DNA of 64,000 nucleotides from Zoogloea sp041908905 (GTDB taxonomy: Bacteria; Pseudomonadota; Gammaproteobacteria; Burkholderiales; Rhodocyclaceae). Shown one piece after another: positions 12,093-22,308 of this stretch. The first letter of the stretch is position 1, and each line of letters begins with the position of its first letter. Under the pieces are notes generated by a model that ran no database searches, was not told where the DNA came from, and saw only the letters and a list, made by a program, of their open reading frames with translations. The stretch covers positions 1 through 64,000 of the forward strand of contig NZ_JAYREK010000002.1 in assembly GCF_041908905.1 (NCBI RefSeq). The letters run 5' to 3'. The position numbers and the translations under genes are program-made.

Positions 12093-12665
12093 TTATCGGC
12101 TGCGTTTCTGCAGCTCGGGCCAGGCGCAGCGCATGTAGTAGCCCATCGACCACAGGGTGAGCACGGCCGCCACGTAGATCAGCAGGGTGCCGAGCTTGAG
12201 GCTGTCGACGCCCAGCACGGGCGACTCGATCAGCAGCAGCGGGATCGCCGACATCTGGGCCGCCGTCTTGAGCTTGCCCACGAAGGCCACCGCGACGCTG
12301 CCGGAGGCGCCGACCTTGGCCATCCACTCCCGCAGGGCCGAGATGGTGATCTCGCGACCGATGATCACCAGCGCGATCAGGGAATCCACCCGCCCGAGGT
12401 GCACCAGCACGATGAGCGCCGCCGCTACCATCAGCTTGTCCGCCACCGGGTCGAGGAAGGCGCCGAAGGCCGAGGTCTGCCCCAGGCTGCGGGCCAGGTA
12501 GCCGTCGAACCAGTCGGTCACCGCGGCGGCGATGAAGGTAAGGGTGGCGATCAGGTTCTTGTTCTCGGCCGACATGACGTCGGGCGGCAGGTAGTAGATG
12601 CCGACGAAGAACGGGATCAGCGCGATGCGCGCCCAGGTCAGGGAGTTGGGTATGTTGAAGGGCAT
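12093..12665 (-). CDS. pgsA: CDP-diacylglycerol--glycerol-3-phosphate 3-phosphatidyltransferase
   Basis: A 190-residue multi-pass membrane enzyme that makes phosphatidylglycerophosphate, the first committed step to phosphatidylglycerol and cardiolipin. The CDP-alcohol phosphotransferase signature D-G-x2-A-R-x8-G-x3-D-x3-D is intact (from DGYLAR near residue 54). Four or more hydrophobic segments are visible. It lies 17 bases after uvrC, ends 58 bases before tRNA-Gly, and so links a DNA-repair gene, a lipid gene and tRNAs in one transcript, an order also known from enterobacteria. Confidence 0.95.
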   Translation of the reverse strand: MPFNIPNSLTWARIALIPFFVGIYYLPPDVMSAENKNLIATLTFIAAAVTDWFDGYLARSLGQTSAFGAFLDPVADKLMVAAALIVLVHLGRVDSLIALVIIGREITISALREWMAKVGASGSVAVAFVGKLKTAAQMSAIPLLLIESPVLGVDSLKLGTLLIYVAAVLTLWSMGYYMRCAWPELQKRSR

Positions 12666-12682
12666 TGGGACATTGACTGCGG

Positions 12683-14476
12683 CTATCGCAGGGCATTGTA
12701 TATCTGTTCTGCGAGGTGCCGGTTGATCCCATCCACCCGGCAGAGGTCTTCGACCGTGGCATCGCGCACGCCGTCGAGGCCGCCGAAGGCCGCCAGCAGC
12801 TTGCGACGGCGCGTCGGCCCGACGCCGGGGATGTCCTCGAGGCGGGAGGTGTTGCGGGCCTTGGCGCGCCGGGCGCGGTGGCCGGTGATCGCAAAACGGT
12901 GGGCCTCATCGCGGATCTCCTGGATGAGGTGGAGGGCCGGTGCGTCGGGGCGCATGTGCACCGGCTCGCGACCGTCGGGGAAGACCAGCTCCTCGAGGCC
13001 CGGCTTGCGGCTCTCCCCCTTGGCGACGCCAAACATGGTGATGTCGAGGCCGAGCTCGGCCAGCACCTCGCGGGCGACGCCCATCTGCCCCTTGCCGCCG
13101 TCGATGAGGATGAGGTCCGGCCGGACGCCCTCACCGCTGGCCACCTTCTCGTAGCGCCGGGTGAGGGCCTGGCGCATCGCCGCGTAATCGTCGCCCGGGG
13201 TGATGCCGGCGATGTTGTAGCGGCGGTATTCGGACTTCTTCATGGCGCTGCCGTCCCACACCACGCAGGAGGCCACGGTGGCCTCGCCCATCGTGTGGGA
13301 GATGTCGAAGCACTCGATGCGCCGTGGCGTGTCGGCCAGCTGCAGCGCATCGCGCAGGGCCTCGAGGCGCAGCTCGCCCCGCGACGACTCCTGCTCGCGG
13401 GCCAGCAGGGCGAGGCCGGCGTTGTTTTCGGCCATCCCGATCCAGGCCCGCTCGTTCTCGTAGCGGGCGGCAACGACCACCACCTTGCCGTCGACGATCG
13501 CCTCGAGGGCTTCTCGCACCGGCGCCGGGTCGAGATTGACGAGGATGCGCCCCGGCAACGGATGATCCTGGTAATGCTGCTCGACGAAGGCCACCAGCGC
13601 ATCGAGGGGCGCGCAGCCCTGGGCGTTGGCCGGAAACAGCGGCCGGTCACCCAGATGGCGCCCGCTGCGGATCATCGCCAGATTGACGCACACCAGCCCG
13701 CCCCGCTCCACCGCCGCCAGCACGTCCACGTCCTCGTCGCGGGCGCTCTCGACGAACTGCTTGTGGAGCACCGCCTGCAGGTTGCGGATCTGGTCACGGT
13801 AGGCGGCGGCCTGCTCGAAGGCCAGGCGGTCGGAGGCCTCCTGCATGCGCCGCGAGAGATCGTCCACCACGTCGCCATGGCGCCCGCCGAGGAACAGGCT
13901 GGCGAGACGCACGTCGGCGGCGTAGGCCTCCTTGTCGATCATCCCGACACAGGGGCCGGTGCAGCGCTGGATCTGGTACAGCAGGCAGGGCCGCGAGCGG
14001 TTGCTGAAGGTGCTGTCCTCGCAGGTGCGCAGGCGGAAGATCTTCTGCATCAGGTGCAGGGTGTCCCGCACCGCCCACGAGTTGGGGAACGGCCCGAAGT
14101 AGCGCACGCCTTTGCGGAAGCCGCCCCGGTGGTAGTAGATCTGCGGAAACTCGTCACCCGACAGGGCGATGTAGGGGTAGGACTTGTCGTCCCGAAACAG
14201 GATGTTGTACTTGGGCCCGAGGCTCTTGATGAGGTTGTTCTCGAGGATCAGCGCCTCGGCTTCGGAGCGGGTGGCGGTGGTGTCCACGCGCACCACCTGC
14301 CCCACCATGATCGCGATGCGCGGCGACAGCTGGGTGCGCTGAAAATACGACGACACCCGCCGCTTGAGGTTCTTGGCCTTGCCCACGTAGAGCACCACCT
14401 CGCCCTCGCCTATCATGCGATAGACCCCGGGCTCCTCGGTGAGCGTGCGCAGGAAGGCCTTGGCGTCGAAGCTCAT
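12683..14476 (-). CDS. uvrC: Excinuclease ABC subunit C
   Basis: A 597-residue nuclease that makes both cuts in nucleotide-excision repair after UvrB loading. The N-terminal GIY-YIG domain reads GVYRM...LYVGKAKNLKRR (residues 17-41). A UVR helix that contacts UvrB lies near 200-235 (RMQEASDRLAFEQAAAYRDQI), the RNase H-like endonuclease domain lies in the C-terminal half, and helix-hairpin-helix motifs end the protein (LEDIPGVGPTRRRKLL). It starts 14 bases after nagZ. Confidence 0.95.
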   Translation of the reverse strand: MSFDAKAFLRTLTEEPGVYRMIGEGEVVLYVGKAKNLKRRVSSYFQRTQLSPRIAIMVGQVVRVDTTATRSEAEALILENNLIKSLGPKYNILFRDDKSYPYIALSGDEFPQIYYHRGGFRKGVRYFGPFPNSWAVRDTLHLMQKIFRLRTCEDSTFSNRSRPCLLYQIQRCTGPCVGMIDKEAYAADVRLASLFLGGRHGDVVDDLSRRMQEASDRLAFEQAAAYRDQIRNLQAVLHKQFVESARDEDVDVLAAVERGGLVCVNLAMIRSGRHLGDRPLFPANAQGCAPLDALVAFVEQHYQDHPLPGRILVNLDPAPVREALEAIVDGKVVVVAARYENERAWIGMAENNAGLALLAREQESSRGELRLEALRDALQLADTPRRIECFDISHTMGEATVASCVVWDGSAMKKSEYRRYNIAGITPGDDYAAMRQALTRRYEKVASGEGVRPDLILIDGGKGQMGVAREVLAELGLDITMFGVAKGESRKPGLEELVFPDGREPVHMRPDAPALHLIQEIRDEAHRFAITGHRARRAKARNTSRLEDIPGVGPTRRRKLLAAFGGLDGVRDATVEDLCRVDGINRHLAEQIYNALR

Positions 14477-14490
14477 CGTGGCGGGCCCGC

Positions 14491-15528
14491 TCAGGCCAGG
14501 GCCAGCACGCGGTCGCGGGCCTGGCTGTAGGGCGCCCAGCCGTCAAGGGTGGCCGGGTCGGCGGGCAGGCTGCCCTCCCGCGGGCGCAGGGCGGCGATAC
14601 GCTCGGCGCTGCCGGCGGCCAGGGTCGGATGCCAGCGGTCGAGGAGCTGCACCGCCAGATCGGGCCGGTTGCACACCAGCACCATGTCGCAGCCGGCCGC
14701 GTGGGCCGCGCCGGCCCGGGCGACGATATCGCCGGCCACGCTGGCCCCTTCCATGGTCAGGTCGTCGCTGAAGATCACCCCGCCGAAGCCGAGCCGCCCG
14801 CGCAGCACCTCCTGCAGCCAGAAGGGCGAAAAGCCCGCCGGGCGCGGGTCGATCTTTCCGAAGATCACGTGGGCGGGCATCACGCCGGCCAGCTCGCCGG
14901 CCAGCAGGCGGAAGGGCTGCACGTCTTCGGCCCACACCGCCTCGAAGCCGCGGCCATCCACCGGGATCGCCACGTGGGAGTCGGCCTCCACCGCGCCGTG
15001 GCCGGGGAAGTGCTTGCCCACCGCGCCCATGCCCGCTTCGCGGAGGCCGGCGACGAGGGCACGGGCCAGCTCGGCGGCCACCTGCGGATCGCGGTGGAAG
15101 GCGCGGTCGCCGATCACCGAACTCACACCGTAATCGAGGTCGAGCACCGGCGCGTAGCTGAGGTCGACGCCATGGGCGCGCAGCTCGGCGGCCAGCACGA
15201 AGCCGGCGCTGCGGGCCGCCTCCCGAGCCGCAGCCGGATCGGCGCCCCAGGCCTCGCCGAAGCGGCGCATCGCCGGCAGCCGGGTGAAACCCTCGCGGAA
15301 GCGCTGCACGCGGCCGCCTTCATGGTCCACCGAGATCACCAGGCCCGGGCGCACCGCCCGGATCGCCGCCGTCAGCGCCCGCAGCTGGCCTGGCTCGGCG
15401 TAGTTGCGGGCAAACAGGATCACGCCGCCGACCAGCGGGTGCTGCAGGATCTCGCGCTCCTCGGCGCTGACTTCGTGGCCGACCACGTCGAGCATGACGG
15501 GACCGGCGGGGCGATGGGATGGCTTCAT
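14491..15528 (-). CDS. nagZ: Beta-N-acetylhexosaminidase
   Basis: A 345-residue family GH3 enzyme that removes GlcNAc from GlcNAc-anhydro-MurNAc peptides in the cytoplasm. It carries the NagZ active-site motif KHFPGHG (172-178) and the region with the catalytic Asp (SDDLTMEGA). There is no signal peptide, in line with a cytosolic role. Its start overlaps the acpS stop (ATGA). It supplies the same recycling pathway as ampD, 3 kb away. Confidence 0.94.
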   Translation of the reverse strand: MKPSHRPAGPVMLDVVGHEVSAEEREILQHPLVGGVILFARNYAEPGQLRALTAAIRAVRPGLVISVDHEGGRVQRFREGFTRLPAMRRFGEAWGADPAAAREAARSAGFVLAAELRAHGVDLSYAPVLDLDYGVSSVIGDRAFHRDPQVAAELARALVAGLREAGMGAVGKHFPGHGAVEADSHVAIPVDGRGFEAVWAEDVQPFRLLAGELAGVMPAHVIFGKIDPRPAGFSPFWLQEVLRGRLGFGGVIFSDDLTMEGASVAGDIVARAGAAHAAGCDMVLVCNRPDLAVQLLDRWHPTLAAGSAERIAALRPREGSLPADPATLDGWAPYSQARDRVLALA

Positions 15529-15902
15529 GGTTTTTCGATGACGGCAAAGGCGACGACGTAGTCGGTTTCGTCGGAGAGGCTCAGATGGGCGTGCAACCCG
15601 CGCTCGCGCATGTACTCGGCGAGGGCCGGGGAAAATTCGAACAGCGGCTTGCCCAGCGCGTCATGGCCGACGCGCACCGCGTGGAGCGTGGCCGGCGCGG
15701 CGACGCCGGTGCCAAGGGCCTTGCCGAAGGCCTCCTTGGCGGCGAAGCGCTTGGCCAGCAGGCGGGCCGGGTCGGGCGCGGCGGCGAAGGCTGCGCGCTC
15801 GGAGGCGTCGAGGATGCGCTCGGCGAAGCGGGCGCCGTGGCGGGCCAGCGCCTCGGTGAGGCGCGCCACCCGCACGATGTCGGTGCCGACGCCGTGGATC
15901 AC
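15525..15902 (-). CDS. acpS: Holo-[acyl-carrier-protein] synthase
   Basis: A 125-residue phosphopantetheinyl transferase that loads the ACP encoded at 29790-30029. Motifs are GVGTDIVRV near the N-terminus and RFAAKEAFGKALG. It starts with GTG at 15902, overlapping the pdxJ stop as GTGA, and ends overlapping the nagZ start, which points to coupled translation. Confidence 0.94.
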   Translation of the reverse strand: MIHGVGTDIVRVARLTEALARHGARFAERILDASERAAFAAAPDPARLLAKRFAAKEAFGKALGTGVAAPATLHAVRVGHDALGKPLFEFSPALAEYMRERGLHAHLSLSDETDYVVAFAVIEKP

Positions 15903-16660
15903 GGCCGCAGGCCGCGTTCGGCGCCCTCGCGCATCAGGCGCTTCATTTCGCGCACGGCCTCGCGCAGGCCGGTGAACACCGACCGGCTGATGATGGAGTG
16001 GCCGATGTGCAGCTCGCGGATGCCGGTGAGGCGGGCAATGGGCTGGACGTTGTAGTAGTTGAGGGCGTGGCCGGCGTTGAAGCGCATGCCGAGGCTGCGC
16101 ACCGCGGCCCCCGCGTCGGCGATCCTGGCGATCTCGGCCAGCACCGCCGGGCTCTCGGCGTCGCGGCCGGCGGCATGGAAGGCGTGGGCGTAGGGGCCGG
16201 TGTGGATCTCGCAGACCTTGGCGCCGATGCGCGCCGCGGCCTCCACCTGGGCGACATCGGCGTCGATGAAGACGCTGACGATGATGCCCCGGTCGGCCAG
16301 GCGGGCCACCGCGTCCTTCAGCTGCACCTCCTGGGCGACGATGTCGAGGCCGCCCTCGGTGGTGACCTCGTGGCGCCCCTCGGGCACGAACATCGCCATT
16401 TCGGGCCTGATCTCGCAGGCGATGCCGACCATCTCGTCGGTGGCGGCCATTTCGAGGTTGAGCTTGATCTGGGTGAGATCACGCAGCTTGCGGACATCGG
16501 CGTCCTGGATGTGGCGGCGGTCTTCGCGCAGGTGCACGGTGATGCCGTCGGCGCCGCCGAGGTGAGCCTCGACGGCGGCCCACACGGGATCGGGCTCCCA
16601 GGTGCGCCGGGCCTGGCGCAGGGTGGCAACGTGGTCGATGTTGACGCCGAGTTCGATCAA
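15899..16660 (-). CDS. pdxJ: Pyridoxine 5'-phosphate synthase
   Basis: A 253-residue TIM-barrel enzyme of the DXP-dependent vitamin B6 pathway. It has the signatures LGVNIDHVATLRQAR, ADGITVHLREDRRHI and ELHIGHSIISR. The only start that fits the family is TTG at 16660, overlapping the recO stop as TTGA, with GGAG about 10 bases before. The rarity of TTG starts and the overlap suggest low expression coupled to recO. The recO-pdxJ-acpS order is conserved in proteobacteria. Confidence 0.93.
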   Translation of the reverse strand: MIELGVNIDHVATLRQARRTWEPDPVWAAVEAHLGGADGITVHLREDRRHIQDADVRKLRDLTQIKLNLEMAATDEMVGIACEIRPEMAMFVPEGRHEVTTEGGLDIVAQEVQLKDAVARLADRGIIVSVFIDADVAQVEAAARIGAKVCEIHTGPYAHAFHAAGRDAESPAVLAEIARIADAGAAVRSLGMRFNAGHALNYYNVQPIARLTGIRELHIGHSIISRSVFTGLREAVREMKRLMREGAERGLRP

Positions 16661-17394
16661 GACGGATCTCCGGGAAAGGCAAACAGTTCGGTGAACACAC
16701 GGCGGGACTGGAGCACCTGCCCGCCGAGGTAATGCTGGATCAGCCGGCGCATCAGCGCCTTGGCGCCGGCCAGGGTTTCGGGCTCGCGGAAGTCGCCGCG
16801 GGCCATGTCGAGGAGCACCCGGCCGGCCACCACCGACGCGTCGTCGATGCCGTATTCGTCGAGGGGCACCGCGCCGCGCTCGATTATATAGGCGTAGCGT
16901 ACCTCGGGCCGGACCGGCACGCCGTCGGCGTCCGCATCCAGCTGCAGGCCGTAGCCGAGCTCCTGCAGCAGGGCAAGCTCGAAGCGGCGCAGGATGACCT
17001 CCTGCCCCTCCCCCGCCGCCAGCGCACGCAGGGCGTCGCCGTAGGCCCGGTAGAGGGTCGGGTGCGGATCTTCCCGCGGCAGCAGGCGCATCAGCAGCTC
17101 GTTGAGGTAATAGGCGCACAGCAGCGCCTGGCCGCCGAGCAGCGGCTGACCACCCTGCCATTCGGCGCGGACGAGGGTCTTCATCTCGCCACCGCCGCTC
17201 CAGTCGATCAGGAGCGGCTGGAAGGCCATCAGCACGCCGCGCAGCTGCGACATCGGCCGCCGCGCGCCCTTGGCCACCAGGCCCAGCCGGCCATGGTCGC
17301 GGCTGAAGATCTCGACGATCAGGCTGGTCTCGCGGTACGGGTAGCTGTGCAGCACGAAGCCCGGCTGCTGGTCGATGCGTTGCCTGGCGCTCAC
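16657..17394 (-). CDS. recO: DNA repair protein RecO
   Basis: A 245-residue recombination mediator that helps RecA displace SSB at gaps. It has an N-terminal OB fold (FVLHSYPYRETSLIVEIFSR, GRLGLVAKGARRP) and a helical C-terminal part. The four-Cys zinc motif of some RecO proteins is absent, as in most proteobacteria. It starts with GTG at 17394, 21 bases after era. Confidence 0.92.
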   Translation of the reverse strand: MSARQRIDQQPGFVLHSYPYRETSLIVEIFSRDHGRLGLVAKGARRPMSQLRGVLMAFQPLLIDWSGGGEMKTLVRAEWQGGQPLLGGQALLCAYYLNELLMRLLPREDPHPTLYRAYGDALRALAAGEGQEVILRRFELALLQELGYGLQLDADADGVPVRPEVRYAYIIERGAVPLDEYGIDDASVVAGRVLLDMARGDFREPETLAGAKALMRRLIQHYLGGQVLQSRRVFTELFAFPGDPS

Positions 17395-17415
17395 GGCCGT
17401 GCCACGACAGGGGGA

Positions 17416-18324
17416 TTACTCGTAGCCGAGGCTCTTGAGCGCGCGCTCGTCGTCGGCCCAGCCGCTCTTGACCTTGACCCAGGTTTCGAGAAACACCTTG
17501 GAGTCGAACAGCTTCTCCATCTCGAGGCGGGCCTCGGTGGCGATGCGCTTGAGGCGCTCGCCGCCCTTGCCGATCACCATCGCCTTATGGGCGTCGCGGT
17601 CGACGATGATCGCCGCGTGGATGCGGCGCAGGCCGGGCTCGGCCTCGAACTTCTCGATCTCGACGGTCATGCCGTAGGGCAGCTCCTCGCCGAGTTGGCG
17701 GAACAGCTTCTCGCGCAGGAACTCGGCGGCCAGGAAGCGCTCGCTGCGATCGGTGATGTCGTCGGCGTCGAAGATCGGCTCGCCCTCGGGCAGGTAGGGC
17801 TCGGCGGCCTTCAGCAGCTCGGCGGTATTGCGGCCCTTCTCGGCGCTCACCGGGACGATCTCGGCGAAGGGGTAAACCGCGCTCATCTTCTGGAGGAAGG
17901 GCAGCATGCGGGCCTTGTCCTCGAGGAGGTCGACCTTGTTGACCACCAGGATCACCCTGGCGCCCTCGGGCAGCAGCTTGACCACCTGCTCGTCCGCCGG
18001 GCCGTAGCGGCCGCTCTCGATGACGAACAGCACGAGGTCGACATCGGCGAGCACCTGGGTGACGGTGCGGTTCATCGCCCGGTTGAGGGCGTTCTTGTGG
18101 CGGGTCTGGAAGCCCGGCGTGTCGACGAAGATGAACTGGGCCTGCCCCTCGGTGAGGACCCCCGTCACCCGGTGGCGGGTGGTCTGGGCCTTGCGCGAGA
18201 CGATGCTGATCTTCTGGCCGACCAGCCGGTTGAGCAGGGTGGACTTGCCCACGTTGGGGCGGCCGACGATGGCCACGAAGCCGGTACGGAAGGGCTTGGC
18301 GGCGGCGCTGTTGGATTCGGTCAT
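17416..18324 (-). CDS. era: GTPase Era
   Basis: A 302-residue GTPase that binds 16S rRNA in 30S assembly. G-motifs are visible: GRPNVGKST (G1), DTPGF (G3) and NKVD (G4), with a C-terminal KH domain containing VIGKGGERLKRIA. ATG at 18324 overlaps the rnc stop by one base (TAATG). rnc-era-recO is a classical operon. Confidence 0.96.
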   Translation of the reverse strand: MTESNSAAAKPFRTGFVAIVGRPNVGKSTLLNRLVGQKISIVSRKAQTTRHRVTGVLTEGQAQFIFVDTPGFQTRHKNALNRAMNRTVTQVLADVDLVLFVIESGRYGPADEQVVKLLPEGARVILVVNKVDLLEDKARMLPFLQKMSAVYPFAEIVPVSAEKGRNTAELLKAAEPYLPEGEPIFDADDITDRSERFLAAEFLREKLFRQLGEELPYGMTVEIEKFEAEPGLRRIHAAIIVDRDAHKAMVIGKGGERLKRIATEARLEMEKLFDSKVFLETWVKVKSGWADDERALKSLGYE

Positions 18325-18992
18325 TACTTGGGAAGGAGCTCCAGCGCCCGCTGGGCGGACTGTTGTTCGGCGGCGCGGCGGCTCACGCCGACACCGCGGG
18401 TCTTGAGGCCAAGGCCGGCGATCTCGCACTCGACCTCGAATTCCTGCTGATGGGCCTCGCCACGGGTATCGGCGAGGGAGTACCGGGGCAGCGGCATGCG
18501 CCGGCCCTGCAGCCATTCCTGCAGGGCGGTCTTCGGGTCCTTGAGGGCGCGGGCGGGATCGAGGCCGGCGAGGGACGCCGCGTAGAGCCGGTCGATGACC
18601 GCCTTGGCGCCCTCGAAACCGGCATCCAGGAAGACCGCCGCGAAGATCGCCTCGAGGGCGTCAGCCAGGATGGACGGACGGCGATGGCCGCCGCTCTTCA
18701 TCTCGCCCTCGCCGAGGCGCAGGTAGTCGCCGAGCTTGAGGCCGTCGGCAAGACGGTACAAGGCCTCCTGGCGCACGAGATTGGCCCGCAGGCGCGACAT
18801 GTCGCCCTCGCGCAGCTCGCCGAAACGCTCGAACAGGGCGATGGCGATCACGCAGTTGACGATGCTGTCGCCGAGAAACTCCAGCCGCTCGTTGTGCGGC
18901 GAACCGAAACTGCGGTGGGTGACGGCCTGCTGGAGCAGCTCGGGGCGGGTGAAACGATGGCCGATGGCCTGCTGCAAGGCGTCGAGCTTCAT
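18324..18992 (-). CDS. rnc: Ribonuclease III
   Basis: A 222-residue endonuclease for double-stranded RNA; it processes rRNA precursors. The signature NERLEFLGDS is at 34-43, with further acidic catalytic residues in DALEAIFAAVFLD and a C-terminal dsRNA-binding domain ending EQQSAQRALELL. It follows the DUF4845 gene by 9 bases. Confidence 0.96.
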   Translation of the reverse strand: MKLDALQQAIGHRFTRPELLQQAVTHRSFGSPHNERLEFLGDSIVNCVIAIALFERFGELREGDMSRLRANLVRQEALYRLADGLKLGDYLRLGEGEMKSGGHRRPSILADALEAIFAAVFLDAGFEGAKAVIDRLYAASLAGLDPARALKDPKTALQEWLQGRRMPLPRYSLADTRGEAHQQEFEVECEIAGLGLKTRGVGVSRRAAEQQSAQRALELLPK

Positions 18993-19001
18993 GCGCGCCG
19001 C

Positions 19002-19370
19002 CTAGTGGTTGTCAGCGGTGGACACATTGAAATCGATGAGCAGGCTCACGTTGCCGAACAGCTTGACCTTGCGCGCGTACTCGACGGAGATGACGATGCG
19101 GCCGTCCTCCTTGGTGATGTCGAGATCGGAGGCGCTGACGGTGGTGACGTCGTCGACCATGGCGCGCTTGGAGAACGCGCTGCGCAGCTCCGAGACCGTC
19201 GCGGTCTGGGGATTGGCCCCCGCCACGACCGCCGCTATCGAGCGCTTGACGCCCATGAACTCGGAAATCACCGGAATCAGCTTGAGGCCGACCAGCAGCA
19301 GCGCGACAAGCACGGCACCGCCGACCATCACGCCGATCAGGGTAGCCCCGGACTGAGATTTATATTTCAT
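19002..19370 (-). CDS. DUF4845 small membrane protein
   Basis: A 122-residue protein with one N-terminal membrane helix (about 8-30, GATLIGVMVGGAVLVALLL) and a periplasmic remainder. The N-terminus resembles pilin-type signal segments. The family is commonly encoded between lepB and rnc in beta- and gammaproteobacteria, and its function is not established. ATG at 19370 is chosen over an in-frame TTG two codons before; it lies two bases after the lepB stop. The position suggests a link to signal peptidase or membrane assembly, but this is inference. Confidence 0.85.
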   Translation of the reverse strand: MKYKSQSGATLIGVMVGGAVLVALLLVGLKLIPVISEFMGVKRSIAAVVAGANPQTATVSELRSAFSKRAMVDDVTTVSASDLDITKEDGRIVISVEYARKVKLFGNVSLLIDFNVSTADNH

Positions 19371-19372
19371 GA

Positions 19373-20161
19373 TCAATGGAAGCTGCCGATACGCTTCAGG
19401 TCACTGAAATTGAACCAGATGAAGAAGGCCTTGCCCACGATGTTTCCTTCCGGGACGAAACCCCAGCCCCGGCTGTCGTAACTCCCGTCCCGGTTGTCAC
19501 CCATCATGAAGTAGTGCCCCGCCGGAACGGTGCAGGAAACGCCCCGGTTAGTATAGGTGCAGTTGTCGCGGAAAGGGTATTGAACGCTCTGCGATACGAA
19601 GGCCGGCGCGTCGTTCTCCACGATGATCTGGTGTTCTACCGCGCCGAGCTTCTCGGTGAAGCGCGGCGAATAGAACAGCCGCTCCGTGTGCAGGTAATCG
19701 CCGTCCGGCGTCTGGGTCATGGCCTGGCCGTTGATGGTGAGCTTCTTGTCGATGTACTCGACCTTGTCGCCCGGCAGACCGACGACACGTTTGATGTAGT
19801 CGAGGGACGGATCCTGGGGGAAGCGGAAGACCATCACGTCGCCCCGCTGGGGATGGCTCACTTCGACGACCTTCTTGTTGATCACCGGCAGGCGGATGCC
19901 GTAGATCCACTTGTTGACCAGGATGAAGTCGCCCACCAGCAGGGTCGGGATCATCGAACCGGACGGGATCTTGAAAGGCTCGACCACGAAGGAGCGCAGG
20001 CAGAACACCACCAGGATCACCGGGAAGAAGCTGGCCCCGTACTCGACCCACCAGGGGCTCTTGGCCCCCACGCTGCGGCGCTTGCTCGCCACAAAGTGGT
20101 CGAGGGCCCACAGGGCCCCGCTGACGAGGAGCAGTATGAAAAGAATCAACGCGAAATTCAC
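19373..20161 (-). CDS. lepB: Signal peptidase I
   Basis: A 262-residue membrane protease that removes Sec and Tat signal peptides. Two N-terminal hydrophobic segments (about 3-20 and 44-62) precede the catalytic dyad: the serine in PSGSMIPTLLVGD (about residue 73) and the lysine in DYIKRVVGLPGD (about 127). The conserved GDNRDGSYDSR box is present. It starts 33 bases after lepA, as in E. coli. Confidence 0.96.
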   Translation of the reverse strand: MNFALILFILLLVSGALWALDHFVASKRRSVGAKSPWWVEYGASFFPVILVVFCLRSFVVEPFKIPSGSMIPTLLVGDFILVNKWIYGIRLPVINKKVVEVSHPQRGDVMVFRFPQDPSLDYIKRVVGLPGDKVEYIDKKLTINGQAMTQTPDGDYLHTERLFYSPRFTEKLGAVEHQIIVENDAPAFVSQSVQYPFRDNCTYTNRGVSCTVPAGHYFMMGDNRDGSYDSRGWGFVPEGNIVGKAFFIWFNFSDLKRIGSFH

Positions 20162-20194
20162 GTAAGCACTCCTGCTGCCGGCCCGGGAGCCGGT

Positions 20195-21991
<1,797 letters not shown>

Positions 21992-21999
21992 GGGCCATG

Positions 22000-22022
22000 A
22001 AAAAGGGTGCCGGTGGGCACCC
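22000..22022 (-). terminator. Terminator-like hairpin directly before lepA
   Basis: Leftward strand: GGGTGCC-CACC-GGCACCC followed by five T, lying between the glutaredoxin-like gene and the lepA start. It could end the rpoE-mucD transcript or attenuate lepA. Confidence 0.7.
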
Positions 22023-22056
22023 TTGAAAATTTGTTTGCCTGGCAAAGACTTGGATT

Positions 22057-22308
22057 CTAACCGATACGCTGGAAATGAGCACGAACCGCAGCTTCGTCGA
22101 GAAAGTAATGGCACAGTTCGCGCCCGCCGGCCAGCACCACCGGAACCTTCTCGCTCCACTCGGCCTCGAGCTCGGGGAAGGCGTCCACATCGAGCACCTC
22201 GACCTCGAAGCCGAGCTCGCCCTGCAGGGGCCTGAGGGCATCGAGCAGGTCGTGGCACAGATGGCACCACTCCCGGCTGAGCACGGTGAGACGGCGTTCA
22301 GCGTTCAA
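22057..22308 (-). CDS. Glutaredoxin family protein (DUF836 type)
   Basis: An 83-residue thioredoxin-fold protein with redox motif C-H-L-C at residues 15-18 and a cis-Pro segment (KVPVVLAGG). Its role is not known; proteins of this kind sit next to mucD and lepA in several betaproteobacteria. It overlaps the end of mucD by 11 bases, so it is probably made as part of the envelope-stress operon. Confidence 0.82.
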   Translation of the reverse strand: MNAERRLTVLSREWCHLCHDLLDALRPLQGELGFEVEVLDVDAFPELEAEWSEKVPVVLAGGRELCHYFLDEAAVRAHFQRIG

